Below, piece after piece: positions 23,876-35,517 of a stretch of 64,000 bases of DNA (positions within the stretch are counted from its first letter, which is position 1; every line of letters starts with the position of its first letter). A program made the translations under genes and the position numbers. The notes under the pieces are model-generated. The model was not told where the DNA came from, did no database searches, and saw nothing but the letters and a program-made list of their open reading frames with translations. Source of the stretch: Xestospongia bergquistia (lineage: Eukaryota > Porifera > Demospongiae > Haplosclerida > Petrosiidae). Location of the stretch: NCBI GenBank assembly GCA_963965975.1, contig OZ014413.1, forward strand, positions 9,078,101 through 9,142,100, in the 5' to 3' direction.

Positions 23876-24076
23876 ATGACTATATTAATACTGTCATTAG
23901 TACTCTTCAGTGGTTATTGTACTATCAAATTAAATGCAGTCCATATATGTAGTTCAACATGTCAGTTCATCTCTAACATACATATAATAGTTAGTTTAAA
24001 TGTAGTAATCACAAAGACCATGTTACAATGTGTTAATGGTGATCATCTATCCATACACTGCTGGCTGGGCATGTAA
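23876..24076 (+). CDS. small secreted-type ORF upstream of B1 (66 aa), possible family N-terminus relic
   Basis: The start MTILILSLVLFSGYC is signal-peptide-like and sits in the same position relative to a TATA box as the MTLLMQSFLSLLLISSYC start of class A genes. Beyond it (four further Cys) I see no clear family similarity. The ORF recurs upstream of other class B genes: 40990 (76 aa, because TAA here is GAA there), 44927 (broken), 51027 (ATG changed to TTG) and 29903 (only the first 36 bases). It could be a short peptide gene, an upstream ORF or alternative first exon of B1, or simply a decayed N-terminus. Confidence 0.35.
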   Translation: MTILILSLVLFSGYCTIKLNAVHICSSTCQFISNIHIIVSLNVVITKTMLQCVNGDHLSIHCWLGM

Positions 24077-24285
24077 AGCTACTTCCAGCAGTATAGTAAT
24101 GAATGAATTGGGAAAGATTTGGGAAAAACTGAAATGTAAACTTGTACATCTGTGTATCTAATTATATCTACTTTACTTTTTAACTGAAATAGCATTATTA
24201 GTTTTAATAAGAATATAAAAACAACAATAACATCTATACTTAAGTTAATTCTTGTGTTATTTAGTTCAGTCAAACTCTTTTTAAA

Positions 24286-27200
24286 ATGTCCTTACTGTCA
24301 ACTATCCTGGGACTTTTATTTCTAGTTAATTGTTTTGAAACATATCATGTTAACTCATCATCAGATTTAGAGCAGTACCTGTGTAACACAACATGGAACT
24401 CGAAATACCTTATGTTCTCATTAAACAGCTCTATCAATTTTACTCTTTCTCATGGTATCTTCTGTCAAGTGACAAGTAACCAGACTAATAAGATTGACAT
24501 ATGCAGTGATTCTTCCACAAAATGGGCTACTATAACATGTGTTTATAATGACACATCAGAGTTTCCTCCACAGTCTAGAAGAGGTCTGGCTTTCTTTAAT
24601 ACTACAGTGACTCTAGAAAGATTGATATTTAAGGATTGTGGTACATATCTTACTACAATACAAGATAAAAAAATCACTGACTATCTCAATAGTTCATCTC
24701 TGCATTACACTTCATCTCATGCTGCTGCCTTAGTCTTTGTTCATTGTCAAGTCAATATAACCCAAGTTAACATCTACTATTCATATGGGTTTGCTATGAT
24801 TGGTGTAAATCTATATAACTCTACTATTGATAGTGTTAGTATGTCTAATTCATCACATAGTTTTGAAGTATACCAACATAACAACCAGAGCATTGGAAGT
24901 GGTCTTCTCCTTCATTTTATGAATACTAATAACTCTATTATTATCTATGACATACTTATCAAAAATGCCCTTTTCTCTTATAACTGGGACTACAATACTC
25001 ATTCCTGTCTCACTCATACATACTTTAACAGATACTCATCATCATCTGGTATTTATTACTCTATTGTCAATGCAGCTGGACTAACAATACTCTACACACA
25101 ACAGAGTAATGGTCATGTGTCAGTTCATATAACTGGATCACATTTCATTCAAAACTATGGTAGTTTTGCAGGTGGTATGTTTGTTTTGCAATATCACACT
25201 ATTGCTGTTACTAACACAACAATTGCTAATACAGTATTCAGTGGTAACATTAACTTTGAGCCTTGTCATGGAGCAGCTATTGCATTTTATTGGATTTCAT
25301 TACATGTACCTACAAATCAAGAAACCTTAGCACCTCTTTATGTTGTTAACACATCATTTATAAAACATCAAGGGATTTCCCAGTGGCCAGAAAGTACTCT
25401 GGACTATGGAGCTGTCTATATTGGTATTGTCACTCCTGGATTTGTTCATCTAGATATTCGTTTTAATAAATGTAAATTTCTAGAAAATTATGCTACAAAT
25501 ACAGGAGCTTGTTTATTTGCCTCAGTCTATAAATATACTGACAACATAAACAACATCTCCATTACATTGGAGAGCACTATTGCAAAAAAGAATTCTCAAT
25601 ATACTGGAATTCCATTTGTATCATCAGCTGGGATTTTTTATTTTCACAGAATTGGCAGAGTTAATGTCATCGGGACGTCTTGCTTTAGTAACAATTATGG
25701 ATCAGTTATAAGCTCTAAAGACTCAAATATCTATCTATCTGGTGATATAACATTTGATAATAATCATGCTATGAGTGGTTCTGCAATTCTTCTCCGAGGT
25801 AACTGTCAACTACATTTTATGAGTGAAATTATAGCAAAGTTTACTAATAATTGGGCTCAGTTAGTAGGAGGAGCTATACATGCTGAAGGAGCCAAGACTC
25901 ATGATAAATGTGTCATACAAGTTGATACTGATATTAAGCAAATAATGTTCACAAACAATGAAGCAAGAAGAGCTGGTAGTTCAATATATGCTCAACCAAT
26001 ATTCTCATGTTATATTAACAACTCAAATTATATTAAATCTCCTGAAGAAATAATGAAATTTTATAACCAACACTTCAATTTTATAAACAACATTTCAAAC
26101 ACTACATTGCTTAATTTTTCAACCATACCAACTAGATTTAGAGAATACACGAGCACAGTACTTCCTCAAATGTTTCCAGGAGAGACAACTTATTTCTGCA
26201 TTTCAGCTATTGATGCTCTTAGCAGAAATGTTTTTTCTGCCATTGCAATTGATGTTGTTCGAAATTATTCCCAACCTAATATTCCTAAAACAACTAAACT
26301 CTGGTTGTCTTTTGATGATCAAGAACAATTGATTCGAGAAAGCAAAAATTGTACCACCATTAGTGTGACTGTTCATACAAATGATCAATTCAATATTATA
26401 GATGGAATGATTGTATTTTCTCAATACACACAGTCACCTAGTCTAAAAAAATATGTTAAAATATATCCATGTCCACTGGGATTTGAATTGAATAAAATAA
26501 CAGGAGTCTGTGAACTTTCATCTTCATTTGATAACTTTAGAAAACATCAAACCCTTACAGTCCCTATTATTGGTAATGTGAGTAGTAAGACAATAACAAG
26601 AATTTTCACATTAAACTCTTGGGCAGGAAGATTAGAATATGAGAACAAAACAAAGACACAATTTGGTGTATCTTTAACCTGTCCAATTGGATACTGTGAT
26701 AGCAATCACACACTATTTTACTTTTACAGTGGTGACTTATCATCTAGACAAAGCTTTAAGCTGTCAGATGGTATCACTGACTATCATCCACCATTGTGTT
26801 TATATCAACGTGAAGGAACATTATGTGGTAGATGTAGTGAGGGATTAAGTGTGGTATTTGGGTCTAAAGAATGTCGACACTGTAGCAATACTTGGATAGC
26901 ATCAATAAGTATTTATCTAGTTGCTGGTCCACTTCTAATTTACCTGTTGTATGCTCTGAGACTTACACTAACAACTGGTACACTCAATGGAATTATATTC
27001 TATGCTCAGGCAGCTAATTGTGGTCTGATTGATACACTAAGACTTCATTACTATAACAATAACTCTTCGATTAAAGGATTGTCTGGGTTGACAATTTTTA
27101 TACTTAATGTTTTAAATCTTGAGCCAGGTATTTCTCTATGCTTTTACAATGGGATGACAGAGTTATGGAAAACTGGTTTTAAGTTTGCTTTGCCAATATA

Positions 27201-28101
27201 CTACTTGACAATAGTTGTTGTCCTCATTATCTTTTGCCATTTTTCATCAAGGCTTTCCAACAGGATAGCTCACTCCTCAGTTCAAGTACTTGTTACTGTT
27301 GTACACCTTTCTTTTTCAAGCTTACTTATTCAATTAATCAATGTAGTGACTTATGCTGAGGTCTACACATCCAACGATGTACATCGTGTTTGGTATTTAG
27401 ATGGTAATGTCAAATATGGAGGACACACTCATCGTATACTAATGATAGTGACTCTGATAGTAGTTCCTGGTCTACTGCTACCATATGTATTCCTACTTCT
27501 CTTTTCTAAACCACTTAGACCACTGGCATGTACTAACAAGTACTTACGACCTCTTCTAGAAGCTATCCATGCTCCTTATAAGGAAGGTAAACAATATTGG
27601 TTTACATTGCGTCTTCTCTTACTATGTGCTATGTATGGCATATATGCATTTTATAGAGCTACCAACGTATATATAATCTACATTACAACAAGTCCAATGT
27701 TGGTGATATTTCTTGTCCTTCAAGCTTATATCAAACCATTTAAGAATACACTAGTCAACATTCTTGATTGTTGGTTAATGATGAACTTTACATTCCTCTA
27801 TCTCACCACTTGGTATTTTATTCTTGAAGATAAATCAGGAATTGCACAACTCTTTTGCATCTCTTCTGTCATCCTGACATTAGTGACATTTATTATTGTC
27901 ATAGTATACCATATTGTCTTGGTTACTGGAAAAGTAAACACCCTCAAAGGATGGATTGAAGACAAATATGAGAAAGTTTGTTGTTGGAGAATTAAGATGC
28001 TATCTTCACACACATATAACCATCAAATATCTCTTTCAGATGCTTCATATTATGGCTCATGCTCAGAATTTAGAGAGCCTCTCCTAGGTCACAGTGATTG
28101 A
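24286..28101 (+). CDS. array gene B1: intact beta-helix multi-pass receptor-like protein (1271 aa)
   Basis: Class B start MSLLSTILGLLFLVNCFE gives a signal peptide; no alternative ATG lies close by. The N-terminal ectodomain has the class B text (LSHGIFCQVTSNQTNKIDI, EFPPQSRRGLAFF). Residues about 130-270 look like class A genes (VYQHNNQSIGSGLLLHFMN, YNWDYNTHSCLTHTY). The middle is class B again (FREYTSTVLPQMFPGETTYFC), and the Cys module plus membrane part again resemble class A. The protein is therefore a mosaic. The Cys module starts at about residue 837; the tail is GSCSEFREPLLGHSD. Its duplicate is the 45339 gene. Function unknown; same predicted topology as A2. Confidence 0.87.
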   Translation: MSLLSTILGLLFLVNCFETYHVNSSSDLEQYLCNTTWNSKYLMFSLNSSINFTLSHGIFCQVTSNQTNKIDICSDSSTKWATITCVYNDTSEFPPQSRRGLAFFNTTVTLERLIFKDCGTYLTTIQDKKITDYLNSSSLHYTSSHAAALVFVHCQVNITQVNIYYSYGFAMIGVNLYNSTIDSVSMSNSSHSFEVYQHNNQSIGSGLLLHFMNTNNSIIIYDILIKNALFSYNWDYNTHSCLTHTYFNRYSSSSGIYYSIVNAAGLTILYTQQSNGHVSVHITGSHFIQNYGSFAGGMFVLQYHTIAVTNTTIANTVFSGNINFEPCHGAAIAFYWISLHVPTNQETLAPLYVVNTSFIKHQGISQWPESTLDYGAVYIGIVTPGFVHLDIRFNKCKFLENYATNTGACLFASVYKYTDNINNISITLESTIAKKNSQYTGIPFVSSAGIFYFHRIGRVNVIGTSCFSNNYGSVISSKDSNIYLSGDITFDNNHAMSGSAILLRGNCQLHFMSEIIAKFTNNWAQLVGGAIHAEGAKTHDKCVIQVDTDIKQIMFTNNEARRAGSSIYAQPIFSCYINNSNYIKSPEEIMKFYNQHFNFINNISNTTLLNFSTIPTRFREYTSTVLPQMFPGETTYFCISAIDALSRNVFSAIAIDVVRNYSQPNIPKTTKLWLSFDDQEQLIRESKNCTTISVTVHTNDQFNIIDGMIVFSQYTQSPSLKKYVKIYPCPLGFELNKITGVCELSSSFDNFRKHQTLTVPIIGNVSSKTITRIFTLNSWAGRLEYENKTKTQFGVSLTCPIGYCDSNHTLFYFYSGDLSSRQSFKLSDGITDYHPPLCLYQREGTLCGRCSEGLSVVFGSKECRHCSNTWIASISIYLVAGPLLIYLLYALRLTLTTGTLNGIIFYAQAANCGLIDTLRLHYYNNNSSIKGLSGLTIFILNVLNLEPGISLCFYNGMTELWKTGFKFALPIYYLTIVVVLIIFCHFSSRLSNRIAHSSVQVLVTVVHLSFSSLLIQLINVVTYAEVYTSNDVHRVWYLDGNVKYGGHTHRILMIVTLIVVPGLLLPYVFLLLFSKPLRPLACTNKYLRPLLEAIHAPYKEGKQYWFTLRLLLLCAMYGIYAFYRATNVYIIYITTSPMLVIFLVLQAYIKPFKNTLVNILDCWLMMNFTFLYLTTWYFILEDKSGIAQLFCISSVILTLVTFIIVIVYHIVLVTGKVNTLKGWIEDKYEKVCCWRIKMLSSHTYNHQISLSDASYYGSCSEFREPLLGHSD

Positions 28102-30068
28102 ATGAACAATTGTAGTATTTTTTTTCTGTCTTAACAATTTGCACTGGTAGCTTCATTCATTAGATATAGTGTCCTTACAAACACTTCTGTTATTGATATA
28201 TTGAAACCAGAACATAGTGTTTCCCATAAATTCTTGCTGATTAATATTACACCTAATTTTGCACTGTTTAAACAAGATAATTGATTTTTTTCTTTTCTGT
28301 ATAACAATAAAAATTTCCTATGTCCATCTTTTCAAAAACATTTATGATGTAACATTGTGCATGCCTCAAATAACATTGAAAATAATTTTTAAAGCTAATG
28401 TATACAACTTAGCTTGTCTTGAGAAAATGATAACCAAAAGTTTGAAAATATACTTTGAAACATGTATGACAAAATATCTTAGTTTGTTGTGACTAATGAA
28501 AGTATGTCTCAGTTTATTTACCAAAAATGTTCTTTGGCAGACACAATAGAAAATTAATTATTACTTCATACAAATATAAAATGAAAGAAAAAGACAATAT
28601 CTTAAAAGTACAATATATTGTTAGCTACATTAATTGACACTACACAATCTACATTGAAAGCAACTGTCAGTTGTATATATACAATATTGTATTTACTTTT
28701 ACCTTATTTGGACAAAAAAGTGTATTTTGAGAAATGAAGTTATTTTATTATACACATTTATAGTAACAGACAAAACCATATACTATGATGATGAAGTTAT
28801 TACATGAATTACTCTGATATATTAAGCAAAGACAAAAATGATCTAATTATGGAATAAACATCTTGTATAGCAATGATTCATTATATAATATAGCTGACTA
28901 ATGCTTTGTATATATATATCAATAGTTTATTGGCTTATGTTCATAGTTTAGAGAGCATATCATAGATGACTGAACAATAAGTTGTTATATATCTTAACAT
29001 TACTTTACTGTATGTAAGTTAATAGTATTAACTTTATGATCAGTTATATATGTTTTTTGTCTCCTATTATGATAACTCTAATTGTCTAAGAAAACATTGC
29101 ATGTTAACAACTTCATTTCTCAAAGTACAGATTTTGCCCAAATAAGGTATAAAAAATAAACACAGCATTGCATATAAACAACTGACAATTGCTTTCAATA
29201 TTGGTTCAATGTAGATTACATAGTTGTCAATGTAGCTAACAGTATATTGTACTTATAAGGTAATGTTCTCTTTAATTCATCATATATTTGTATGATACTT
29301 TGTCATGCATTTCTCAAAACATAGCTAGGTGTTTGTACAATTAAGTTAGAGTCTATCTTCTTAATTTTTATTTATCATTTTCTCAAGACAAGCTATGTTG
29401 TATATGTTAGCTATAAAATCACTTTCAATGTTATTTTAAAATGAAGCATGCACTATATTCCATCATAAATGTTTTTGAAAACACAGATATAGGAAAGTTG
29501 TATGTTACATAGAGAAAGAAAAAATCAGATTATTTAAGACTTTGGTTATTAATTATTGTTCAGTACGAAATTTAAAACAGCTATGTATTGCTTATGTGTA
29601 AGTTTGATTGTCTTTGTTTGATGTGTATAAATTAGATAAGTATTTATTATGTACATAAGCAATTATGATTCATGTTTTAAAAAATATTCTTGAATCGTGC
29701 TCTAATGATGAAAAAGAAACACTAAATTGTTTTTATACAACTAAAGAATTACTTTCAATGTTATTTCAAAGGATGACACAGTTATCAAGAACATGACTAA
29801 TGGTGTATATAGCAAAAAAATCAACAGACTCTTAATTCCTTTCCTATATGTAGTAATAATTACTGAAGGAAAAATAAGGAATTTTCAGTAATGGCTTTAT
29901 AAATGACTATATTAATACTGTCATTAGTATATCTGTGTATCTAATTATATCTACTTTACTTGTTAACTGAAATAACATTATTAGTTTTGATAATAATACA
30001 AAAACAACAATAAAATCTATACTTAAGTTAATTCTTGTGTTATTTAGTTCAGTCAAACTCTTTTTAAA
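28102..30068. other. spacer between B1 and the chimeric gene
   Basis: Holds a complete foldback element, a tail relic in its centre, and class B upstream DNA (from about 29687) with a truncated small ORF (29903-29938). Relative to the B1 upstream DNA about 240 bp are deleted after the small ORF start. Equivalent DNA lies at 49155-51789. Confidence 0.65.
28314..29500. repeat. complete foldback element with both inverted arms
   Basis: The left arm (28314 to about 28775) starts TTTCCTATGTCC. The right arm (about 29108-29500) is its diverged reverse complement ending ACAGATATAGGAAAG. The centre of about 330 bp includes a relic of the receptor tail at 28930-28974 (TTCATAGTTTAGAGAGCATA). It could be a MITE-like or foldback element that captured or flanked a gene fragment. 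No terminal target duplication was identified. Confidence 0.6.
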
Positions 30069-33000
30069 ATGTCCTTACTGTCAACTATCCTGGGACTTTT
30101 ATTTCTAGTTAATTGTTATGAAACATATCATGTTAACTCATCAGATTTAGAGCAGTACCTGTGTAACACAACATGGAACTCGAAATACCTTATGTTCTCA
30201 TTAAACAGCTCTATCAATTTTACTCTTTCTCATGGTATCTTCTGTCAAGTGACAAGTAACCAGACTAATAAGATTGACATACGCAGTGATTCTTCCACAA
30301 AATGGGCTACTATAACATGTGTTTATAATGACACATCAGAGTTTCCTCCACAGTCTAGAAGAGGTCTGGCTTTCTTTAATACTACAGTGACTCTAGAAAG
30401 ATTGATATTTAAGGATTGTGGTACATATCTCACTACAATACAAGATAAAACAATCACTGACTATCTCAATAGTTCATCTCTGCATTACACTTCATCTCAT
30501 GCTGCTGTCTTAGTCTTTGTTCATTGTCAAGTCAATATAACTCAAGTTAACATCTACTATTCATATGGGTTTGCTATGATTGGTATAAATCTATATAACT
30601 CTAGTATTGATAATTTTAGTATGTCTAATTCATCTCATAGTGTTGAAGTATACCAACATAACAACCAGAGCATTGGAAGTGGTCTTCTCCTTCATTTTAT
30701 GAATACTAATAACTCTATTATTATCTATGACATACTTATCAAAAATGCCCTTTTCTCTTATAACTGGGATTACAATACTCATTCCTGTCTTACTCATACA
30801 TACTATAACAAACATTCCTCATCATCTGGTATTTATTACTCTATTGTCAATGCAGCTGGACTAACAATACTCTACACACAACAGAGTAGTGGTCATGTGT
30901 CAGTTCATATAGCTGAATCACATTTTGTTCAAAACTATGGTAGTTTTGCAGGTGGCATGCTTATTCTGCAATATCACACTATTGCTGTTACTAACACAAC
31001 AATTACCAATACACTATTTAATCACAACATTTTACTTGAGCCCTGTCATGGAGCAGCTATTGTGTTTTATTGGTATTCATTGCACATATCTACCAGTCAA
31101 GAGCATTTTGCACCTCTTTACCTTTTTAATACATCATTTTTGAAACACCAAGGCATTTCCCAGTGGCCAGTTAGCAGTCTGGACTATGGAGCAGTCTATA
31201 TTGGTATTATCAATCCTGGATTTGTTCCAATACAAATTGTTTTTACATTGTGTACATTTCTAGGAAATTTTGTTGAAAATACAGGAGCATGTTTATATAT
31301 CTCAGTATATCAATTTGCTGACAATACAGACAATGTCTCTATTACATTGGACAGTACAATTGTACTGAAAAATTCTCAATATACTGAATTTCCATATCTA
31401 TCATCAGCAGGTATTTTTTATTTCTACAGAATTAACAGAGTTGACATTACTGGGACATCTAACTTTAGTAACAATTATGGATCAGTTATAAGCTCTAAGA
31501 ACTCAAATGTCTATCTATCTGGTAATTTAACTTTTAATAATAATCATGCTATGACTGGTCCTGCAATTAACTTAGTTGGTAACTGTCAGTTATACTTTAT
31601 GAATGGAGTTATAGCAAAATTTACTGATAATTGGGCTCAGTTAGTAGGAGGAGCTATATACGCAGATGGTAGTGAGAGTTATGATAAATGTGTCATACAA
31701 ATTGATATTGATATTTCTCAAATAATTTTCTTAAACAATGAAGCAAGAAGAGCTGGTAATTCAATATATGCTAAGCCAATATACTCATGTTATATTAACA
31801 ACAATTTGAAGTATCTTAAACCTTCCAATGAAACAATAGCATATTATGAGAAGTACTTCAATTTTACAAACAACAAATTAAATACTACTTTGCTTCAGTT
31901 ATCAACTGTCCCACAAATTCTTAGTCAAGGTGCTGGTACACAAATTCCTCGTAGGGTATATCCAGGGCAAGAAATTTATTATTGTATTTCAGCTATTGAC
32001 GCTCTTGGTAGAAAGGTTTATTCTACTATAGCAATAGATATTGTTAGGAATCATTCTCAGACTCATATTCCTAAAACAACAAAAGTCTGGTTATCTTTTG
32101 ATGATCAAGAACAACTGATACAAGAAAACACTAAATGCACTGTAATTGGTGTGACTGTTCATACAAATGACAAGGTTAACATCATTAATGCAATGATTGT
32201 GTTCTCTCAATATTCACAGACTCAAATTAAGACAGAGATTCTAAAAATTCACCTTTGTCCTCTAGGATTTTCTTTGAATATAACAATTGGGGCTTGTACT
32301 CTTTCACAATCATTTATGAATTTACAAAAACATGGAGGCAGTTTATTTACAATTAAAGCTAACTTAAGTAACCAGTTAATAGAAAGGCCATCACTTACAA
32401 ATTCTTGGGCAGGAATAATGGAAAATATACATGATCTTGGAGTGTCACCAACATGTCCACTAGGATATTGTGATAGCAATCAGACACTCTATTATTTCTA
32501 CAGTGGTGATTTAACATCTAAACACACCTTTAAACTGTCAGATGGTATCACAGACTATCATACACCATTGTGTTTATATCAACGTGAAGGAACATTATGT
32601 GGTAGATGTAGTGAGGGATTAAGTGTGGTATTTGGATCTACAGAATGTCATCACTGTAGTAATACATGGATATCAACAATTAGTATTTATCTAGTTGCTG
32701 GTCCCCTCCTAATTTACATGTTGTATGCTCTCAAACTTACATTAACAACTGGTACACTCAATGGAATTATATTCTATGTTCAGGCAGCTAATTGTGGTCT
32801 GATTGATGTATTAAGACTTCATTACTATAACTCTTCAATTAAACAATTATCAGACTTAGCCATTTTTATACTTAGTGTATTAAATCTTGAGACAGGTATT
32901 CCTCTATGCTTTTACAATGGGATGACAGAGTTATGGAAAACTGGTCTTAAGTTTTTTTTTCCACTATACTACCTGACAATTGTTGCTGTTTTTATTATCT

Positions 33001-33869
33001 TATGCCATATTTCACCAAGGCTTTCCAACAGAATAGCTCACTCCTCAGTTCAAGTACTTGTTACTGTTGTACACCTTTCTTTTTCAAGCTTACTTATTCA
33101 ATTAATCAATGTAATGACTTATGCTGAGGTCTACACATCCAACGATGTACATCATGTTTGGTATTTAGATGGTAATGTCAAATATGGAGGACACTCCCAT
33201 CGTACACTAATGATAGTGACTTTGATAATAGTTCCTGGTCTACTCCTACCATATATACTCTTACTTCTCTTTGCTAAACCACTTAGACCACTAGCATGTA
33301 CCAATAAGTACTTACGACCTCTTTTAGAAGCTATCAATGCTCCTTATAAGGAAGGTAAACAATATTGGTTTACATTGCGTCTTCTCTTACTATGTGCTAT
33401 GTATGGCATATATGCATTTTATAGAGCTACCAATATATTTATAGTCTATATTACAACAAGTTCAATGTTGGTGATATTTCTTGTCTTTCAAGCTTATATC
33501 AAACCATTTAAGAATACATTAGTCAACATTCTTGATTGTTGGTTAATGATGAACTTGACATTCATCTATCTAACCACTTGGTATTTTATTCTTGGAGAAA
33601 AATCAGGAATTGTAAAACTCTTTTGCATCTCTTCTGTCTTCCTGACATTTGTGACATTTATTATTGTCATAGTATATCATGTTGTCTTGGTTACAGGAAA
33701 AGTGAACACCCTCAAAGAATGGATTGAAGACAAATATGAGAAAGTTCATCTTTGGCGAATAAATGTGTTATTATCAAACACTAATAATCGACAATTACCT
33801 CTTTCGAATGATTCGTATTATGGCTCGTGTTCAGAATTTAGAGAGCCTGTCCTTGGTCACAGTGATTGA
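30069..33869 (+). CDS. array gene B/A chimera (1266 aa), intact
   Basis: The start and first ~220 residues are class B and closest to B1 (MSLLSTILGLLFLVNCYE, KIDIRSDSSTKWATITC, SSSLHYTSS). One Ser of the SSSDLEQ run is missing. From about base 30788 (…TCTTACTCAT) the gene follows A2 at a constant offset of 19,527 bases through the stop and into the next gene. It is therefore the junction product of the ~20-kb tandem duplication, or a conversion product there. The frame is fully open, with intact Cys module, membrane part and tail. It should be expressed, if at all, from a class B upstream region. Same predicted function class as A2. Confidence 0.87.
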   Translation: MSLLSTILGLLFLVNCYETYHVNSSDLEQYLCNTTWNSKYLMFSLNSSINFTLSHGIFCQVTSNQTNKIDIRSDSSTKWATITCVYNDTSEFPPQSRRGLAFFNTTVTLERLIFKDCGTYLTTIQDKTITDYLNSSSLHYTSSHAAVLVFVHCQVNITQVNIYYSYGFAMIGINLYNSSIDNFSMSNSSHSVEVYQHNNQSIGSGLLLHFMNTNNSIIIYDILIKNALFSYNWDYNTHSCLTHTYYNKHSSSSGIYYSIVNAAGLTILYTQQSSGHVSVHIAESHFVQNYGSFAGGMLILQYHTIAVTNTTITNTLFNHNILLEPCHGAAIVFYWYSLHISTSQEHFAPLYLFNTSFLKHQGISQWPVSSLDYGAVYIGIINPGFVPIQIVFTLCTFLGNFVENTGACLYISVYQFADNTDNVSITLDSTIVLKNSQYTEFPYLSSAGIFYFYRINRVDITGTSNFSNNYGSVISSKNSNVYLSGNLTFNNNHAMTGPAINLVGNCQLYFMNGVIAKFTDNWAQLVGGAIYADGSESYDKCVIQIDIDISQIIFLNNEARRAGNSIYAKPIYSCYINNNLKYLKPSNETIAYYEKYFNFTNNKLNTTLLQLSTVPQILSQGAGTQIPRRVYPGQEIYYCISAIDALGRKVYSTIAIDIVRNHSQTHIPKTTKVWLSFDDQEQLIQENTKCTVIGVTVHTNDKVNIINAMIVFSQYSQTQIKTEILKIHLCPLGFSLNITIGACTLSQSFMNLQKHGGSLFTIKANLSNQLIERPSLTNSWAGIMENIHDLGVSPTCPLGYCDSNQTLYYFYSGDLTSKHTFKLSDGITDYHTPLCLYQREGTLCGRCSEGLSVVFGSTECHHCSNTWISTISIYLVAGPLLIYMLYALKLTLTTGTLNGIIFYVQAANCGLIDVLRLHYYNSSIKQLSDLAIFILSVLNLETGIPLCFYNGMTELWKTGLKFFFPLYYLTIVAVFIILCHISPRLSNRIAHSSVQVLVTVVHLSFSSLLIQLINVMTYAEVYTSNDVHHVWYLDGNVKYGGHSHRTLMIVTLIIVPGLLLPYILLLLFAKPLRPLACTNKYLRPLLEAINAPYKEGKQYWFTLRLLLLCAMYGIYAFYRATNIFIVYITTSSMLVIFLVFQAYIKPFKNTLVNILDCWLMMNLTFIYLTTWYFILGEKSGIVKLFCISSVFLTFVTFIIVIVYHVVLVTGKVNTLKEWIEDKYEKVHLWRINVLLSNTNNRQLPLSNDSYYGSCSEFREPVLGHSD

Positions 33870-33907
33870 ATGAAAAATTGTAGTGTAATAATGTTTTTGA
33901 CTTTTGT

Positions 33908-33913
33908 AATAAA
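33908..33913 (+). terminator. polyadenylation signal of the chimeric gene
   Basis: AATAAA lies 39 bp after the stop, at the same site as in A2. Confidence 0.55.
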
Positions 33914-35066
33914 AGCTTTGCTATTAAGACAACTTTATATACGTAATGATTTAGTAACAATTTCTGAACAGGTAAAAAAGACATTGTTTATATAATTATG
34001 TTACACAATAACATTGTCAATGAAAGTGTTGTATATGCAGTATACTATTAAGTTACTATAAACGTGTGTACAGTAACATGATAACATTTGGATAAAAATC
34101 TGCAATTTTGAAAATGAAGTCAAGTCATTGTAGTCACATTTATAGTAGTAGTACACAAGAACCATATATAGCTGATCATGAAATTAATACATGAATGATT
34201 CTGATGCATTAAGCAAAGATAAATTCATCTAATTATTTGAATAAACATCTTATATAGCAATGATTCCTACATGAAATAGCTGACTAATGCTTTGTACATA
34301 TATCAAAGGTTCACTGGCTTATGCTCAGAGTTTAGAGAGCATGTCATAGATGACTGAACATTAAGTTGTGTGCATGTTGTATATCTTACCATTACTTTAC
34401 TGTATGTAAGTTAATAGTATTAACTTTATGATCAGTTATATATGTTTTTTGTCTCCTATTATGATAACTCTAATTGTCTAAAAAACATTGCATGTTTACA
34501 ACTTCATTTCTCAAAATACAACATTTTGTCCATATAAGGTATAAAAAGTAAACACAGCATTGCATATACAAAACTGGCAATTGCTTTCAATGTTGGTCCA
34601 GTTTAGATTACTCGGTTGTCAATGTAGCTGACGATATATTGTCCTTATAAGGTAATGTCTTTTTCATTCACTATGTATTTGTATGAAGTAATAATATTAC
34701 TTCATATAATATAATATTGCTATTGTTTCTTCAGAGAAAACTTTTTGGTAAAATATATAAAGATATACTCCATAATTTACAATAAACTAAGATACTTTTG
34801 TCATGCATTTCTCAAAAAACAGCTAGATTTTTACCAAAATTAAATCTAAATTTTCCAGAATTATAAGATAAGCTACATTGTATATATACAATAGTTTTAA
34901 ATTCCTTTCAATGCTATAATATTAACATTTCATTTGGTGTTATGTAGTTTGGCTTTATTTTCAAGTGCATGGTTTGAGTTAATGCCTGCCATTACAATCA
35001 ATAACAAGTAACTACAATAACTATTCCAGTCTCACTACTCAATACCTACAGAATTCCTCTGTCATG

Positions 35067-35517
35067 AAATTATTTTTACTTTTGCAAGTTGTATGTTTGT
35101 TCTGAAGTACAATACAATTTGTCACTAATTTGCATCAAACCTAAATGTGTCATACAAATAGTTTTTTCTCAAATATTGTTTTCAGACCTAATTTTAGAAT
35201 AGTTAGTCAGCAGGTGTCTTTATTTCAATATTATCAACAGACTTGACATCACTTGGACATTTCATTTGGTAACAATAATGGATCAGTCATAAAATCATGA
35301 CAATCTATCTATCAAGTAATTTGAGTTTAACAATAACTATAACTGAACTGGTCCAGACTCATAACATCAGATTAGTTACAGATAACTAACTTCATTTAAT
35401 TACCTATTGTCTATATGCAGAGGGAGTTGTGATAAATGTGTCATATAAATCGACTTTCTCAAATATTGTTTACAGACATAAAGTAAGAAAATCTTGAACA
35501 AGGTGAAAAGGACAGTT
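35067..35517 (+). pseudogene. scrambled array-gene relics (duplicate of 15540-15990)
   Basis: Same broken ectodomain islands as the first copy, with no lesion unique to it that I could see. The scrambling therefore predates the block duplication. Confidence 0.6.

Larger units (their letters stand above)
23654..24285. other. class B upstream region of B1
   Basis: Begins AATATTCTTGAATCGTGCTC directly at the retroelement end. It contains the TATA-like box and small ORF, then an AT-rich stretch with AATATAAAAAC at about 24213, 72 bp before the B1 ATG, as an alternative TATA box. The last 70 bp (ACATCTATACTTAAGTTAATTC…) are conserved before every class B gene. Confidence 0.55.
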
